A stretch of DNA of 64,000 bases from Xanthomonas melonis (GTDB taxonomy: Bacteria > Pseudomonadota > Gammaproteobacteria > Xanthomonadales > Xanthomonadaceae), in the NCBI RefSeq assembly GCF_020783655.1, contig NZ_JAJGQH010000016.1, positions 1 to 64,000 on the forward strand, written 5' to 3'. The notes under the pieces were generated by a model that did not search any database, was not told the DNA's origin, and was given only the letters and a program-made list of their open reading frames with translations. The position numbers and the translations under genes are program-made. Position 1 is the stretch's first letter, and each line of letters opens with the position of its first letter. Positions 1 through 9,694 of the stretch are shown here, piece after piece.

Positions 1-148
1 AGCCGCGCAACGTCTCGGCCGTACAGCCCACCTTGGCCGACACCGACACGATCGCCGACCACTGCGACGCGTACCCGTCCTGGTGGTCCAGCACCATCTT
101 CACCGACCGCTCCCGGACCTCGGGGGAAAACTTGCTTGCTCTGCTCAT
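1..148 (-). CDS. IS3-family transposase OrfA, N-terminal part only
   Basis: This partial reading frame encodes the first 49 residues of a small DNA-binding transposase subunit. It starts MSRASKFSPEVRERSVKMVL and continues with a helix-turn-helix segment ending in TAETLRG at the window edge. The start (S-K-F-S-P-E-V-R-E-R) is typical of OrfA of IS3 elements common in Xanthomonas. In this family OrfA binds the terminal repeats and is joined by programmed frameshifting to the DDE integrase OrfB; neither the frameshift site nor OrfB is in the window. The start codon at 148 lies about 20 bases inside the inferred terminal repeat, as is normal for the group. Confidence 0.8.
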   Translation of the reverse strand, partial: MSRASKFSPEVRERSVKMVLDHQDGYASQWSAIVSVSAKVGCTAETLRG

Positions 149-198
149 GGCTCCATCTTCTCAAGTTATGGAGCCTCCGGGGTTCCCGGGGCCGTTCA
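1..198 (-). mobile_element. Right end of an IS3-family insertion sequence, truncated by the window edge
   Basis: A terminal inverted-repeat-like sequence lies at about 169-198. Read on the minus strand it begins TGAACGGCCCCGGGAACCCC, with the TGA start and GC-rich character usual for this IS group. It is followed at once by the 5' end of an orfA-type transposase reading off the window. The rest of the element lies outside, so intactness cannot be judged. The sequence beyond 198 is AT-richer than most of the window, in keeping with an insertion-prone patch. Confidence 0.75.
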
Positions 199-505
199 AA
201 GCTTCTAACACTTGCCGCCTGCTGTTCTGCAGGCAGAGATCGATGCAACCTTCGTTGATACCCGCGCTACACAGTAGGCAGAGGGTCAAGCACCTGACTT
301 TGCTTGTCTTCCATTGGCAAAACGGATGTACGAAATTAGCTACAACTCAAGAGGCGGAGCCGGTCCCTCTCAAGCATGGACGGTACGAGACGAGTCACTG
401 CCAGCAATTTTCGAGTGAAAGCCACCACTCGTCTACTTTATGGACGTAACGTAAGCAAGCCTGAATCGCAGGCAAAATCGCCCCTAGCAGGGGAAGGCGA
501 AACCC
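199..505. other. Gene-poor AT-richer spacer after the IS end
   Basis: I find no supported gene here. The reading frames crossing it have no recognisable protein and no good ribosome binding site. The last 60 bases probably hold the promoter and ribosome binding site (a purine-rich AGGGGAAGGCG about 8 bases before the start at 506) of the small exported protein. Confidence 0.4.
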
Positions 506-976
506 ATGGAAGTTAAAGCAAATACGTTGAAGGTTATGTGTATCCTCGCCTGCGCTTTGATGGCAGGCCAAGTCTCGGCTCAAACTGGCGGATGCTGTGC
601 AGGTGGTGTAGGTGCCCAAGCAACAATGGGGCTGGGGGGGCGTAGCCCAGCAGCTGCCAACCTCACCCTAGATCCCGCTTGGTCGATCTACGAATTCCAA
701 CGTGACGGCGTGACATATCTGCAAATCAACGACGTCGCCGGGGAAGTTAGGGCAGTGGTCGCACGCGTTGATAATGCGCTCTGGGTACTGCCAATGGGCA
801 AGGACGCCGATCGCGTCATAGTACCTGCAGCCAACACGATTTGGGCAAGTTCGTCGACGACGTCTCCAGCTGAGCTAGGACCTAGCGCAAAAATGGTATA
901 CCAGACCGCACACTTTACCGTGCGTGTCGAGCGGCAAGCCAACGTGGAACGCTGGAAGATTTCCCCGACGCGGTAA
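506..976 (+). CDS. Small exported protein of unknown function
   Basis: This 156-residue protein starts with a classical Sec signal: K4 and K9, then a hydrophobic stretch, and a likely cleavage after QVSA near residue 25. The mature start is unusual, with a Q-T-G-G-C-C-A-G-G segment containing adjacent cysteines. The remainder (about 50-156) looks like one small mixed beta domain with no catalytic motif I recognise. An AGGGGAAGG sequence just upstream supports the start. Its last 62 bases overlap, tail to tail, the 3' end of the minus-strand sensor gene ending at 915. Its codon use is less GC-biased than that of the core genes further right. Export to the periplasm or beyond is inferred; no function is proposed. 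Confidence 0.6.
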   Translation: MEVKANTLKVMCILACALMAGQVSAQTGGCCAGGVGAQATMGLGGRSPAAANLTLDPAWSIYEFQRDGVTYLQINDVAGEVRAVVARVDNALWVLPMGKDADRVIVPAANTIWASSSTTSPAELGPSAKMVYQTAHFTVRVERQANVERWKISPTR

Positions 977-2465
977 CAACGGCTGTCTCGGACACGAGGA
1001 AAGTAAGTACTAACGCATGGCGGCGACGAAACAAGCCGCCATGCGACTTAAGCCGGGCCCGAAATTCATGTTCATCTTCAGGGGATTCACGCCGCACGGA
1101 ATCCACCAAAGAAGTATCGGCAAAAACTCTCATGACGACCCCCTGCCCCCCTCGACCGCGCCAGACACGCGCGTGGATAAAATGCTTGCTGGACGCAGGC
1201 AGAAGTTCCAACGCGTTGAGTGTGCAACGATAAGCTGCAAGCTGCAGCCCAAGGGAGAGCTGCTGACAATCCCCTTGCATTAGACAGTCGAGCTTGGTGG
1301 AATTCAATCTCTCAAACGCAGCCGAACGCAGCGTTCGAAACAGGCCATGCGTTTCAATCTCCAATGGATATAACGCCGCAACATATTCATGCAGAAGCTG
1401 CGACTCCAGAACTGCCACGCGCGTTATCTCCATTGCTGCAGCATGGTGACCACGCTCACGAAGATCTGCTATAACCGATTTCCGCATCCTATTCATCTGG
1501 ACGTTGATATCAGAGTATTCCACGACCCGATCCCGCAATGTCCGCTCAGCCGCGAGATAACTAGCTTGAATGGCCTTTTGAGCATCCGCCTTAATTCGCC
1601 CGATAGCGTCAAATCGGTTAAACGGCTTTACGAACCGCACACCAAAAACGAATAACAAAGTACTAACGAAGACATGAAAGATTTGAACCTCAAAAAGGCC
1701 AGAATTGTAATAACCAATCTCATATGTCTTTGGCAAAGTTATTGCTAACGCGAAATTCGCAAGCAGCGTCCCGAGAGCGGTCCCCGTCCACCCGTGACGA
1801 CGCGTCAAGATAATTGCCGGGCCTATCAGGGCAGCCATCAGCATCTTCCGAAGTAACGGCTCCTGCGTATAGCCTAGTATATAAAAGAGGACAAGAATGA
1901 CGACAACCGACAGTCCAAGATCTCGAGGCAGGTCTATGCGCGCCGGCTCTCGTTTTCGGGGCGACCACAACATGGCCGGAAGTAAGAAAATCAATATCCC
2001 CTGATAACTTCCCAACCAGTAGCGAACAAGGAATTCCAAGACCTTGTCCGTGCTCGGCCCGCCAAGGCTGGCATTGAGGACAATGCTCCACAGCGAATTA
2101 AAAAACCCAATGACAATCGCGAATGGAATTAAGAAAGGAGTCTGCTGAAAAAGCTTGCGCGCATAATGGCGTGCCAACCAGATGACGAACGCAATCATGG
2201 GGGCATGAACAAGTGGACTTATGTACGCCCAGGTCACGTCGTATCCCTGGTGCTGCGAGAGCGGAACACGCAGCCAAAGCATTGCTGCCGCATCACCTGC
2301 CAACAGGAAAGGCCACTCGCGATAGGGTCTGAATAAGAGGGTGACAACACGCAGGCCAACCGGCAGATACCACTGGTCGATTGAGCAATACCAAAGCGAC
2401 AAAAACGCCAAGCAGTAGCACACGCTGATCAGCATGCCCCTGAGGACTTCTTTGGCTACCGCCAT
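915..2465 (-). CDS. MASE1-type membrane sensor with degenerate UhpB-like kinase region
   Basis: This 516-residue protein begins with a long membrane region (about residues 1-300, eight or more hydrophobic segments) of the MASE1 sensory type. The soluble C-terminal part has the layout of a UhpB/NarX-like histidine kinase: a helical dimerisation stretch, then a motif like the LYR-x-x-QE-x-x-N helix of such ATPase domains (here L-A-A-Y-R-C-T-L-N-A-L). The expected phospho-acceptor motif (E-L-H-D) reads D-L-R-E-R, and no glycine-rich ATP lid is visible, so catalysis is doubtful. The start at 2465 is chosen because AAGGAG lies about 7 bases upstream; a longer frame from 2639 has no such support. 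No response regulator gene is adjacent. Base composition is AT-richer than the neighbouring sugar genes, suggesting acquisition. Confidence 0.6.
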   Translation of the reverse strand: MAVAKEVLRGMLISVCYCLAFLSLWYCSIDQWYLPVGLRVVTLLFRPYREWPFLLAGDAAAMLWLRVPLSQHQGYDVTWAYISPLVHAPMIAFVIWLARHYARKLFQQTPFLIPFAIVIGFFNSLWSIVLNASLGGPSTDKVLEFLVRYWLGSYQGILIFLLPAMLWSPRKREPARIDLPRDLGLSVVVILVLFYILGYTQEPLLRKMLMAALIGPAIILTRRHGWTGTALGTLLANFALAITLPKTYEIGYYNSGLFEVQIFHVFVSTLLFVFGVRFVKPFNRFDAIGRIKADAQKAIQASYLAAERTLRDRVVEYSDINVQMNRMRKSVIADLRERGHHAAAMEITRVAVLESQLLHEYVAALYPLEIETHGLFRTLRSAAFERLNSTKLDCLMQGDCQQLSLGLQLAAYRCTLNALELLPASSKHFIHARVWRGRGGQGVVMRVFADTSLVDSVRRESPEDEHEFRARLKSHGGLFRRRHALVLTFLVSETAVVTASGKSSSVPRWLAARHAR

Positions 2466-2786
2466 ACCACCACTCCTTGGTTCCACGATGCTTCCTAGTC
2501 TGGAGGGAACTGCTTGGTGGAGTATAGCGATGGCGCACACATTGCGATAAAGGCTTGCACGTCTCGACCTACAGCGTGTGCGTTTAACGACACGTATTGC
2601 ACTTTGCTGGTGCATCTGCCCCATGCATGGGTGAACCATGGGTTCGAGGGTAACACCAAGTAACGCATCTCATCGAGGATCCGCAAGCGCTTGACGCGAT
2701 CAGGCGAATCGGACCTGGCCGCGTGGCTCGCATTGCCGGTGCCGCTTATGCCTGCGTGCATAAGACTTGGACATGAGGAGGCATTC
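2466..2786. other. Intergenic region upstream of the sensor gene
   Basis: About 320 bases separate the sensor start from the terminator of the sugar transporter. Only overlapping frames without recognisable products are present. It must carry the sensor promoter near 2466-2560, where the sequence is AT-rich; I cannot place -35 and -10 boxes with confidence. Confidence 0.35.
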
Positions 2787-2814
2787 CAAAAAAGAAAGCC
2801 GCGCATTGCGCGGC
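2787..2814 (-). terminator. Rho-independent terminator ending the xyloglucan operon
   Basis: Read on the minus strand, a 7-bp GC stem (GCCGCGC/GCGCGGC at 2808-2814 and 2798-2804) closes a 3-base loop and is followed by TTTCTTTTTT (2788-2797). It sits 42 bases after the stop codon of the symporter gene at 2856, the last gene of the minus-strand cluster. Confidence 0.85.
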
Positions 2815-2855
2815 CTTCTTCGTTTTCCATGCTGATCTCGGCATAACCGACAGGA

Positions 2856-4283
2856 TCAGCCCTCCATCTGCTCCAGCTCCTTGCCCTTGGTCTCGTAGAC
2901 GTACTTGAGTACGAAGAAGACCGAGATGAAGGCGGCGACGGTGTAGATGCCGTAGGCACCGGCCAGGCCGATGCTGCCGAGCAGGATCGGGAAGCTGACG
3001 GTGATGGCGAAGTTGGAGGTCCACTGCGCGGCGCCGGCGATGGCCAGGCCCGAACCGCGGATCTGGTTGGGGAACATCTCGCCCAGCATCACCCACATCA
3101 CCGGGCCCCAGGAGGCATTGAAGAACACCACATAGACGTTGGCGGCCACCAGCGCCAGCATGCCCATGGAGTCGGACATGGCGAGCTTGCCGTTGGGATC
3201 CAGCGAGGCCGTGGCGAACGCATAGGTGACCAAGGCGAGCGAGACGGCCATGCCGGCCGAGCCGATCCACAGCAGCGGCTTGCGGCCGATCTTGTCCACC
3301 AGCATCACCGTGACCAGGCAAGCGCCGATGCTAAGGCCGCCGGAGAGGACGTTGATCAGCAGCGCATCCTGTTCGGAGAAGCCCACGGCCTGCCACAGCA
3401 CCGCGCCGTAGTAGAACACCACGTTGATGCCCACCAGCTGCTGGAACACGGCCAGGCCGATGCCGATCCAGACGATGGGGCGGATCTTGCCGGTGGCCTT
3501 GTTGATCAGGTCCGAGAACTTCGGCTTGTGCTGATCGGCGGCCATCGAGGCCGCAATCTCGCTCAGCTTGGTCTGCGCGGCGGCATTGCCGTACAGGCGC
3601 TTGAGCACCACCAGTGCCTGCTCGCGGCGCCCTTTGACCACCAGATAGCGCGGGCTTTCCGGAATGACCAGCAGCAACACCAGGAACAGGATCGAGGGAA
3701 CCGCCTGCATCCAGAACATCCAGCGCCAGGCGGCCTGCCCGGCCCACAGCGGCTCGGTGGACGCGCCGGCGGCGTTGGCCAGCAGGTAGTTGCTCAGAAA
3801 GGCGCAGAACAGCCCGCTGATGATGGCGATCTGCTGCATCGTGGCCAAGCGGCCACGGTAGCGCGCGGAAGCGACCTCGGCGATGTAGGCCGGCGAGATG
3901 ACGCTGGCCGCGCCGACCGCGAAGCCACCCATCACGCGGGCGAAGATGAAGAATGCCGAGCTATGCGAGGCGCCGGCACCAATGGCCGACAGCAGGAACA
4001 GCGCGGCGGAAATGATCAGCACCGCACGACGACCCCAACGGTCGGCCAGGCGTCCGGCGAAGAATGCGCCGATGGCGCAGCCCAGCAGCATCGAGGCGAC
4101 CTCGAAACCGGTCTCGGCAGCGCTGGACTGGAAGGTCTGTTTCAGGCCATCGACGGTGCCATTGATCACGCCGCTGTCGAAGCCGAACAGAAAGCCACCA
4201 ATCGTGGCCACACAGCTGATCAGGATGATGAAACGGGTGTTCTCGCCGGCATCGGGGGCGCCGTCAATGGAAACGCTGGACAT
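2856..4283 (-). CDS. xylE: Sugar:H+ symporter, MFS sugar porter family (XylE-like)
   Basis: This 475-residue inner-membrane protein should import xylose or a related monosaccharide with protons. Family marks are clear: the first helix G-F-L-F-G-F-D-S-G-V-I-N-G, the D-R-W-G-R-R loop between helices 2 and 3, the P-E-S-P-R-Y-L motif before the central loop, and the Q-Q-L-V-G-I-N sugar-binding motif of helix 7. Twelve hydrophobic segments fit the expected topology. Met at 4283 gives the usual short polar N-terminus; an upstream Met at 4301 is possible. It is the last gene of the run GH95-xylB-xylA-xylE and is followed by a terminator. Xylose is inferred as substrate from the neighbouring xylA and xylB; galactose or glucose cannot be ruled out. 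Confidence 0.85.
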   Translation of the reverse strand: MSSVSIDGAPDAGENTRFIILISCVATIGGFLFGFDSGVINGTVDGLKQTFQSSAAETGFEVASMLLGCAIGAFFAGRLADRWGRRAVLIISAALFLLSAIGAGASHSSAFFIFARVMGGFAVGAASVISPAYIAEVASARYRGRLATMQQIAIISGLFCAFLSNYLLANAAGASTEPLWAGQAAWRWMFWMQAVPSILFLVLLLVIPESPRYLVVKGRREQALVVLKRLYGNAAAQTKLSEIAASMAADQHKPKFSDLINKATGKIRPIVWIGIGLAVFQQLVGINVVFYYGAVLWQAVGFSEQDALLINVLSGGLSIGACLVTVMLVDKIGRKPLLWIGSAGMAVSLALVTYAFATASLDPNGKLAMSDSMGMLALVAANVYVVFFNASWGPVMWVMLGEMFPNQIRGSGLAIAGAAQWTSNFAITVSFPILLGSIGLAGAYGIYTVAAFISVFFVLKYVYETKGKELEQMEG

Positions 4284-4366
4284 GGGTTCACCTGGGAACA
4301 TGCGAGGGAGCGGTCACCAAGCGACCGCATCGGCCGGCGGCGCAGGACGCCGCCGGCCACGGGACA

Positions 4367-5704
4367 TCACCGCGTCAGATACTGATTGATCAGGTTCTCG
4401 TAGGCTTCCTGACGGCCGCTGATCTGCGTGGGCGCATTGCCGGCAGCATGCCTGGCCAGATCCGCCAAGGTGGTCTTGCCTGCCGCGAAGTCGGCGCCTG
4501 CGCCGCTGTCGAAGCTGGCATAGCGCTCGGCGCGCCAGCGTTCCAGCGGCGAAGACGTCAGCAGCGCATTGGCCACTTCCAGCCCGCGTGCGAACGCGTC
4601 CATGCCGCCGATGTGGGCCAGGAACAGGTCCTGCGGGTCGGACGATTCGCGGCGCACCTTGGCGTCGAAGTTCAGCCCGCCCGGCGCCAGCCCACCCTGG
4701 CGCAGCACCACCAGCATCGCGCCGACGGTGTCGTACAGGTCGGTCGGGAACTGGTCGGTGTCCCAGCCGTTCTGCGGGTTGCCGCGGTTGGCATCGATGC
4801 TGCCCAGCAGGCCGGCATCGGAGGCGACCTGCAGATCGTGCTCGAAGCTGTGCCCGGACAGCGTGGCGTGGTTGGCTTCGATATTGAGCTTGAAATCCTG
4901 GTCCAGGCCATGCTGGCGCAGGAAACCGATCACCGTGGCGCTGTCGAAGTCGTACTGGTGCTTCATCGGCTCCATGGGCTTGGGCTCGATCAGGAAGTTG
5001 CCCTTGAAGCCGATGCTGCGGCCATAGTCGCGCGCCAGGGTGAGGAAGCGCGCCATGTTGTCCTGCTCGCGCTTCATCTGGGTGTTGTGCAGGCAGGCAT
5101 AGCCTTCGCGGCCGCCCCAGAACACGTAGTTCTCCCCGCCCAGCTCCACGGTGGCATCGATCGCGGCCTTGACCTGCACGGCCGCACGCGCCACCACGTT
5201 GAAGTCCGGGTTGGTGGAGGCGCCATTCATGTAGCGCGCATGCGAGAACAGGTTGGCGGTGCCCCACAGCAGCTTGATGCCGGTGTCGGCCTGGCGCTGC
5301 TTGGCGATGCCGACCATATGGCTGAGGTTGTGCTCGTACTCGCCGATGTCGTCCGCATCCGGTGCCAGGTCCACGTCGTGGAAGCAGTAGTACGGCACGC
5401 CGAGCTTGGTGAAGAACTCGAACGCCGCATCGGACTTGGCTTCGGCGCGCGCCAGCGCGGTGTTGCCCGCATCCCAGGGATAGGCGCGCGTGCCCGGGCC
5501 GAACGGATCGGCGCCGTTGCCGCAGAAGCTGTGCCAGTAGGCCACGGCAAAGCGCAGGTGCTCGGCCATGGTCTTGTCGCCGATTTTCTTGTTGGCGTCG
5601 TAGACCTTGAACGCCAGCGGGTTGTCCGAGTCGCGGCCTTCGAAGCCGATCTTGCCGATGCCGGGGAAGTATTCCTTGGCGCCGATGTACACGGTGTTGC
5701 TCAT
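4367..5704 (-). CDS. xylA: Xylose isomerase
   Basis: Xylose isomerase converts D-xylose to D-xylulose in the cytoplasm using two divalent metal ions. The 445-residue length is that of the class II (E. coli-type) enzymes. Visible marks are the catalytic histidine in Y-C-F-H-D (His109), the G-G-R-E-G-Y segment, the metal-binding N-I-E-A-N-H region and the late F-D-A-K-V-R-R segment. The gene follows xylB by 36 bases and precedes the symporter, so it processes xylose released from xyloglucan side chains by the GH31 enzyme of the same cluster. Xanthomonas genomes usually carry a further xylose isomerase in their xylan loci; this copy belongs to the xyloglucan locus by position. Confidence 0.97.
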   Translation of the reverse strand: MSNTVYIGAKEYFPGIGKIGFEGRDSDNPLAFKVYDANKKIGDKTMAEHLRFAVAYWHSFCGNGADPFGPGTRAYPWDAGNTALARAEAKSDAAFEFFTKLGVPYYCFHDVDLAPDADDIGEYEHNLSHMVGIAKQRQADTGIKLLWGTANLFSHARYMNGASTNPDFNVVARAAVQVKAAIDATVELGGENYVFWGGREGYACLHNTQMKREQDNMARFLTLARDYGRSIGFKGNFLIEPKPMEPMKHQYDFDSATVIGFLRQHGLDQDFKLNIEANHATLSGHSFEHDLQVASDAGLLGSIDANRGNPQNGWDTDQFPTDLYDTVGAMLVVLRQGGLAPGGLNFDAKVRRESSDPQDLFLAHIGGMDAFARGLEVANALLTSSPLERWRAERYASFDSGAGADFAAGKTTLADLARHAAGNAPTQISGRQEAYENLINQYLTR

Positions 5705-5740
5705 GGGGTGTGATGTCCTTGGTACTGGGGGAGTGATGAA

Positions 5741-7234
5741 TCAGCCGGCGTAAAGCGGGCTGACGACGTGCAGATGCTTGAGGAAGGTCTGGTAGTGCTG
5801 CCGATATTGGGCGACGCGCTGCGGGTCGGGCTGCGCGGCAAGCGTATCGTCCACCTGCAGATGCTCCAGCACCACCTCCGACAACGCGGCGTCGCTGCCA
5901 TCGTTGCGGTCGCAGGCCCACAGCGCCTGCAGTGCGGCGCCGAAGGCAGCGCCTTCGGGCTGGGTCGGTACCACGACCTGCAGGTCGAAGATGTCGGCCA
6001 CCATCTGCCGCCACTGCGCGCTCTTGCTGCCGCCGCCGGTGAGCAGGATGGTATCGAACTGCAGGCCGGCAGCGACGAAGGCGTCGAAGCCGTTGCGCAG
6101 GCTGTAGGTGGCGCCTTCCATCGCGGCGCGGTAGAAATGCGCGGCGGTGGTGTTGTGCAGGTCCATGCCGAACAGGCAGCCGCGCGCGGCCGGCAGATCG
6201 GGAGTGCGCTCACCGTTGAAGAACGGCAGCAGTACCAGTCCATCGGCACCCGGCGCGGTGTCGGCGATCATCGCCTCGGTCTGCTCGCGGGTGATGGAGA
6301 ACATGCGCATCACCGCCTCGGTGGCGACGGTGCAGTTCATCGTGCAGATCAGCGGCAGCCAGCCGCCGCTGGAGGAACAGAACGCGGCCCAGCGCGCATC
6401 GTCGTCCACTACCGGGTGATCGGCGTAGGCGAACAGCGTGCCGGAAGTGCCCAGGCTCATGGTCAGACGCCCCGGCACCACATTGCCGGTGCCGATGGCA
6501 GCCATCATGTTGTCGCCGCCACCGGTGGTGACGCGCACGCCAGCCGGCAGGTTCAACGCGGTAGCAGCGGCGTCGGACAACGGATACACCGCGCCGGTCT
6601 CCACCAGCGGCGGCAAGGCCGTGCGCAGATCGCGCTGCGCATCGACCGCGCCCAGCATGCGCTCGGACCACTGCCGGGTGCGCACGTCCAGCCAACCGGT
6701 GCCGGAGGCATCGCCGACTTCGGCAAAGCGCTCGCCGGTCAGCCAGAAGTTGATGTAGTCGTGCGGCAGCATCACCGTGGTCATGGCCGCATACGCCTCG
6801 GGGCGGTGCTTGCGCGTCCAAGGCAGTTTGGAGGCGGTATACCCGGCCAGGATCGGATTGCCTGCGGCCGCCACGCTGCCGGCGGCGCCGCCCACGGCGT
6901 CCATGATCTCGTCGCATTCCAGCGCGGTGCTGGTGTCGCACCACAGTTTCACCGGCGCGGTGACGCTGCCGTCGGCCGCCACCGGCACGAAGCCGTGCTG
7001 CTGGCCGGAGACGGAGATGCCGCGCACGCGCGCACGCTGTTCGGCATCGAGCTGCGCGAAGCAGTGCACGATGCCGTCGATCCACCACTGCGCCTGCTGC
7101 TCGCGGGTCCCGTCGTCGCGGCTGATCAGCTCCATCGGCGCGGCAATGGTGGCGACCACCGCGCGATCCTGCGGATCGTAGGCCACCAGCTTGACGCTCT
7201 GTGTGCCCACGTCCAGTCCTACGTACAAGCTCAT
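5741..7234 (-). CDS. xylB: Xylulokinase
   Basis: Xylulokinase phosphorylates D-xylulose with ATP to xylulose 5-phosphate, which enters the pentose phosphate pathway. The 497-residue protein has the FGGY-kinase layout: an N-terminal D-V-G-T-Q-S-V-K phosphate loop, the substrate segment S-G-Q-Q-H-G, a catalytic aspartate in the T-T-G-G-G-D-N-M region, and the C-terminal [12 protein letters not shown] loop. Its start codon overlaps the stop codon of the GH95 fucosidase gene (ATGA), indicating one transcript and probably translational coupling. xylA follows after 36 bases. Confidence 0.96.
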   Translation of the reverse strand: MSLYVGLDVGTQSVKLVAYDPQDRAVVATIAAPMELISRDDGTREQQAQWWIDGIVHCFAQLDAEQRARVRGISVSGQQHGFVPVAADGSVTAPVKLWCDTSTALECDEIMDAVGGAAGSVAAAGNPILAGYTASKLPWTRKHRPEAYAAMTTVMLPHDYINFWLTGERFAEVGDASGTGWLDVRTRQWSERMLGAVDAQRDLRTALPPLVETGAVYPLSDAAATALNLPAGVRVTTGGGDNMMAAIGTGNVVPGRLTMSLGTSGTLFAYADHPVVDDDARWAAFCSSSGGWLPLICTMNCTVATEAVMRMFSITREQTEAMIADTAPGADGLVLLPFFNGERTPDLPAARGCLFGMDLHNTTAAHFYRAAMEGATYSLRNGFDAFVAAGLQFDTILLTGGGSKSAQWRQMVADIFDLQVVVPTQPEGAAFGAALQALWACDRNDGSDAALSEVVLEHLQVDDTLAAQPDPQRVAQYRQHYQTFLKHLHVVSPLYAG

Positions 7235-9603
7235 TGCGTCACCAATCGGTTGTTGTTGAGTCCCACCTGCTGGGTGCGGCCTGCGCCCAGTTCCAGGTCC
7301 AGGGTCTGCCCGGCATAGGACAGTTGATAGCGCCCGCCACGATCGCTGTGCAGGCGTGCCTGCCGCAAGCGACCGGCGTCCCATTCCAGATCGACGCTGG
7401 CGCCGCCGCGCACACGCAGGCCACGTACGCTGCCGCGCGGCCATACCTTGGGCACGGCCGGCAACAGGAACACGCTGCCGCCCCAGCTTTGCAGCAGCAT
7501 TTCGGTGATGCCGGCGGTGCCGCCGAAGTTGCCATCGATCTGGAACGGTGGATGGGCATCGAACAGGTTCGGGTAGGTGCGTTCGGGCGAAATCAGCAGC
7601 TGCAGGATGCGATACGCATGTTCGCCATCGGCCAGCCGTGCCCATAGGTTCAGCCGCCAGCCGATGCCCCAGCCGGTGGCGTTGTCGCCGCGGATTTCCA
7701 GCGAACGCCGCGCGGCCGCGGCCAGTTCGGGGGTATCGCGCAGGTTGATCTGGCTGGACGGATGCAAGGCGTACAGGTGCGAGACGTGGCGGTGATGGAT
7801 CTCCGGCGCCTGCATGTCCCAGTCCTGCTGCCACTCCTGCAACTGCCCGGCCTTGCCGATGCGGTTGGGCGGCAACCGCTCGCGCAAGGCGGCCAGTTGC
7901 TGGGCCAGCTCCGCATCGACATCGAGCAATTTGCTCATGGCGATGCATTGCGCGAACAGATCGCGCAGCAGCTGCGCATCCATGGTGGGCCCGGCGCACA
8001 CCGCCGCACCGAACGGGTGCTGGTTTTCCGGCGACATTGAGGGGGTGGTCACCATCGCGCCGGTCTGCGGGTCGCGCACCAGGGTGGCGACGAAAAACTG
8101 CGCGGCGCCCTTGAACAGCGGATAGATCTTGCTCAGGTAGGCACGGTCGCGGCCATAGTCCCAGCGGTCCCACAGCTGTTGCAGCAGCCAGACCCCACCC
8201 ATCGGCCACAGGCTCCACTTGGCGCCATCGATCGGCCCGGCCTGGCGCCACAGATCGGTATTGTTGTGCACCACCCAGCCGGGTGCGTCGTACAGCGTGC
8301 GCGCGGTATGCGCGCCGGTCTGGGCCAGATCGAACAGCATGGATTCCAGCGGTTCGACGCATTCGTGCAATGCGTTGGCCTCGCTGGGCCAGTAGTTCAT
8401 CTCGGTGTTGATGTTGATGGTGTACTTGCTTTCCCACGGCGGCTGCATCAGGTCGTTCCAGATGCCTTGCAGGTTGGCCGGCTGGGTGCCGGGCCGCGAG
8501 CTGCAGATCAACAGGTAACGCCCGTACTGGTGATACAGCGCGGCCAATGCCGGATCGTTGCCGTCGGCAAAGCGCCGCACGCGCTGATCGGTCGGCAACT
8601 GCGCGGCATCGCTGCTGCCCAGGTCGATCGCCACGCGCCGGAACAGGCGCCGATGATCGGCCAGGTGCGCGCGCAGCAAGGCGGGATAATCGAATCCGGC
8701 CGCCTTGCGCAGGCTTTCCGATGTCGACGCAAGCGGATCGCCATCGACCGCATCGAAGCGTCGATAACTGGTCGCGGCGGTCAGCAGCAACACCACTTCA
8801 TCGGCAGCGTCGATCCGCAGGCGGTCGCGCACCTGGCTGAGCGTGCCGCCGGTGATCTTCGGAAGCACCCGCAAGGCGAACCGCAACTTGCCCTCGATAC
8901 CGGCGAAGCCGCTGTTGCGACCGTGAAACAGCAGGCCGCCCTGCTCCGCCGTCACCTCGCCGGTCTGCGGGCTGTCGATGCCGACCCGCAACGAAATCGC
9001 ACCAGGACGGTCGCACGACAAGCGCACCACGATGCATTGCGACTGCGCGGACACGAACACCTCGCGCCGATGCAGCGCGCCACCGGAGCGGAAGGTGGTA
9101 GTGGCCACCGCGGTGTCCAGGTCGAGCTGGCGACGGTAGTCGCTGATGTCATCGGCGCGATCGAAATCCAGCAGCAGATCGCCCAACGGCTGATACGGCA
9201 TCTGCTTGAGCGGACGCGACAGCATGCTGGCGTCGGCCAGTCGCTCGGCGTCGGCGTAGCGGCCGGCGAAGATCAGCTCGCGCACCTTCGGCAACGCCGC
9301 CAGTCCATCCGGACTGGTGGCGTCGTAGGGACCGCCTGCATACAGCGTGTCTTCGTTGAGCTGCAGGCGCTCATGCGCGATGCCGCCCCACACCATCGCA
9401 CCCAGTCGTCCGTTGCCGACCGGCAACGCCTCCACCCATTCGCTGGCGGGTTCGCGATACCACAACTGCAATGCATCCGCTGCGGCCACCGGCGGCAACG
9501 CGGTGGCTTTCGATAACTGCGCGGCATGTGCGATCACCGGCGCGGCACCCAGGACCGCGACAGCGGCTCCGGTTGCCTTGCACAGTTCGCGACGGGTCAG
9601 CAC
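7231..9603 (-). CDS. GH95 alpha-L-fucosidase with Tat signal
   Basis: Members of glycoside hydrolase family 95 remove terminal alpha-1,2-linked L-fucose, as on the galactosyl side chains of xyloglucan. Family marks include [10 protein letters not shown] near the mature start, [13 protein letters not shown], the active-site segment [20 protein letters not shown] and G-W-G-I-G-W-R. The N-terminus carries a twin-arginine signal (L-T-R-R-E-L-C-K, then a hydrophobic stretch ending in A-H-A-A), so the enzyme is probably exported folded to the periplasm. The best start is GTG at 9603 (790 residues), with GTG at 9609 an alternative; a frame from 9801 would run into the GH31 gene and lacks family sequence. 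The stop overlaps the xylB start. Confidence 0.88.
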   Translation of the reverse strand: MLTRRELCKATGAAVAVLGAAPVIAHAAQLSKATALPPVAAADALQLWYREPASEWVEALPVGNGRLGAMVWGGIAHERLQLNEDTLYAGGPYDATSPDGLAALPKVRELIFAGRYADAERLADASMLSRPLKQMPYQPLGDLLLDFDRADDISDYRRQLDLDTAVATTTFRSGGALHRREVFVSAQSQCIVVRLSCDRPGAISLRVGIDSPQTGEVTAEQGGLLFHGRNSGFAGIEGKLRFALRVLPKITGGTLSQVRDRLRIDAADEVVLLLTAATSYRRFDAVDGDPLASTSESLRKAAGFDYPALLRAHLADHRRLFRRVAIDLGSSDAAQLPTDQRVRRFADGNDPALAALYHQYGRYLLICSSRPGTQPANLQGIWNDLMQPPWESKYTININTEMNYWPSEANALHECVEPLESMLFDLAQTGAHTARTLYDAPGWVVHNNTDLWRQAGPIDGAKWSLWPMGGVWLLQQLWDRWDYGRDRAYLSKIYPLFKGAAQFFVATLVRDPQTGAMVTTPSMSPENQHPFGAAVCAGPTMDAQLLRDLFAQCIAMSKLLDVDAELAQQLAALRERLPPNRIGKAGQLQEWQQDWDMQAPEIHHRHVSHLYALHPSSQINLRDTPELAAAARRSLEIRGDNATGWGIGWRLNLWARLADGEHAYRILQLLISPERTYPNLFDAHPPFQIDGNFGGTAGITEMLLQSWGGSVFLLPAVPKVWPRGSVRGLRVRGGASVDLEWDAGRLRQARLHSDRGGRYQLSYAGQTLDLELGAGRTQQVGLNNNRLVTQ

Positions 9604-9694
9604 GGCCACCGCCGCACTGCCCTGCCGGAACCGCCCGCGACTGCCTTGCGGCGTTCCGGCATCTGCTTGCTCATCGACTGAAGACAGCCTGCGA

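Noticed and set aside
33-449. A 138-codon frame covering the IS end and spacer
   Set aside because: It runs antisense through the OrfA fragment and terminal repeat, with no plausible ribosome site or family.
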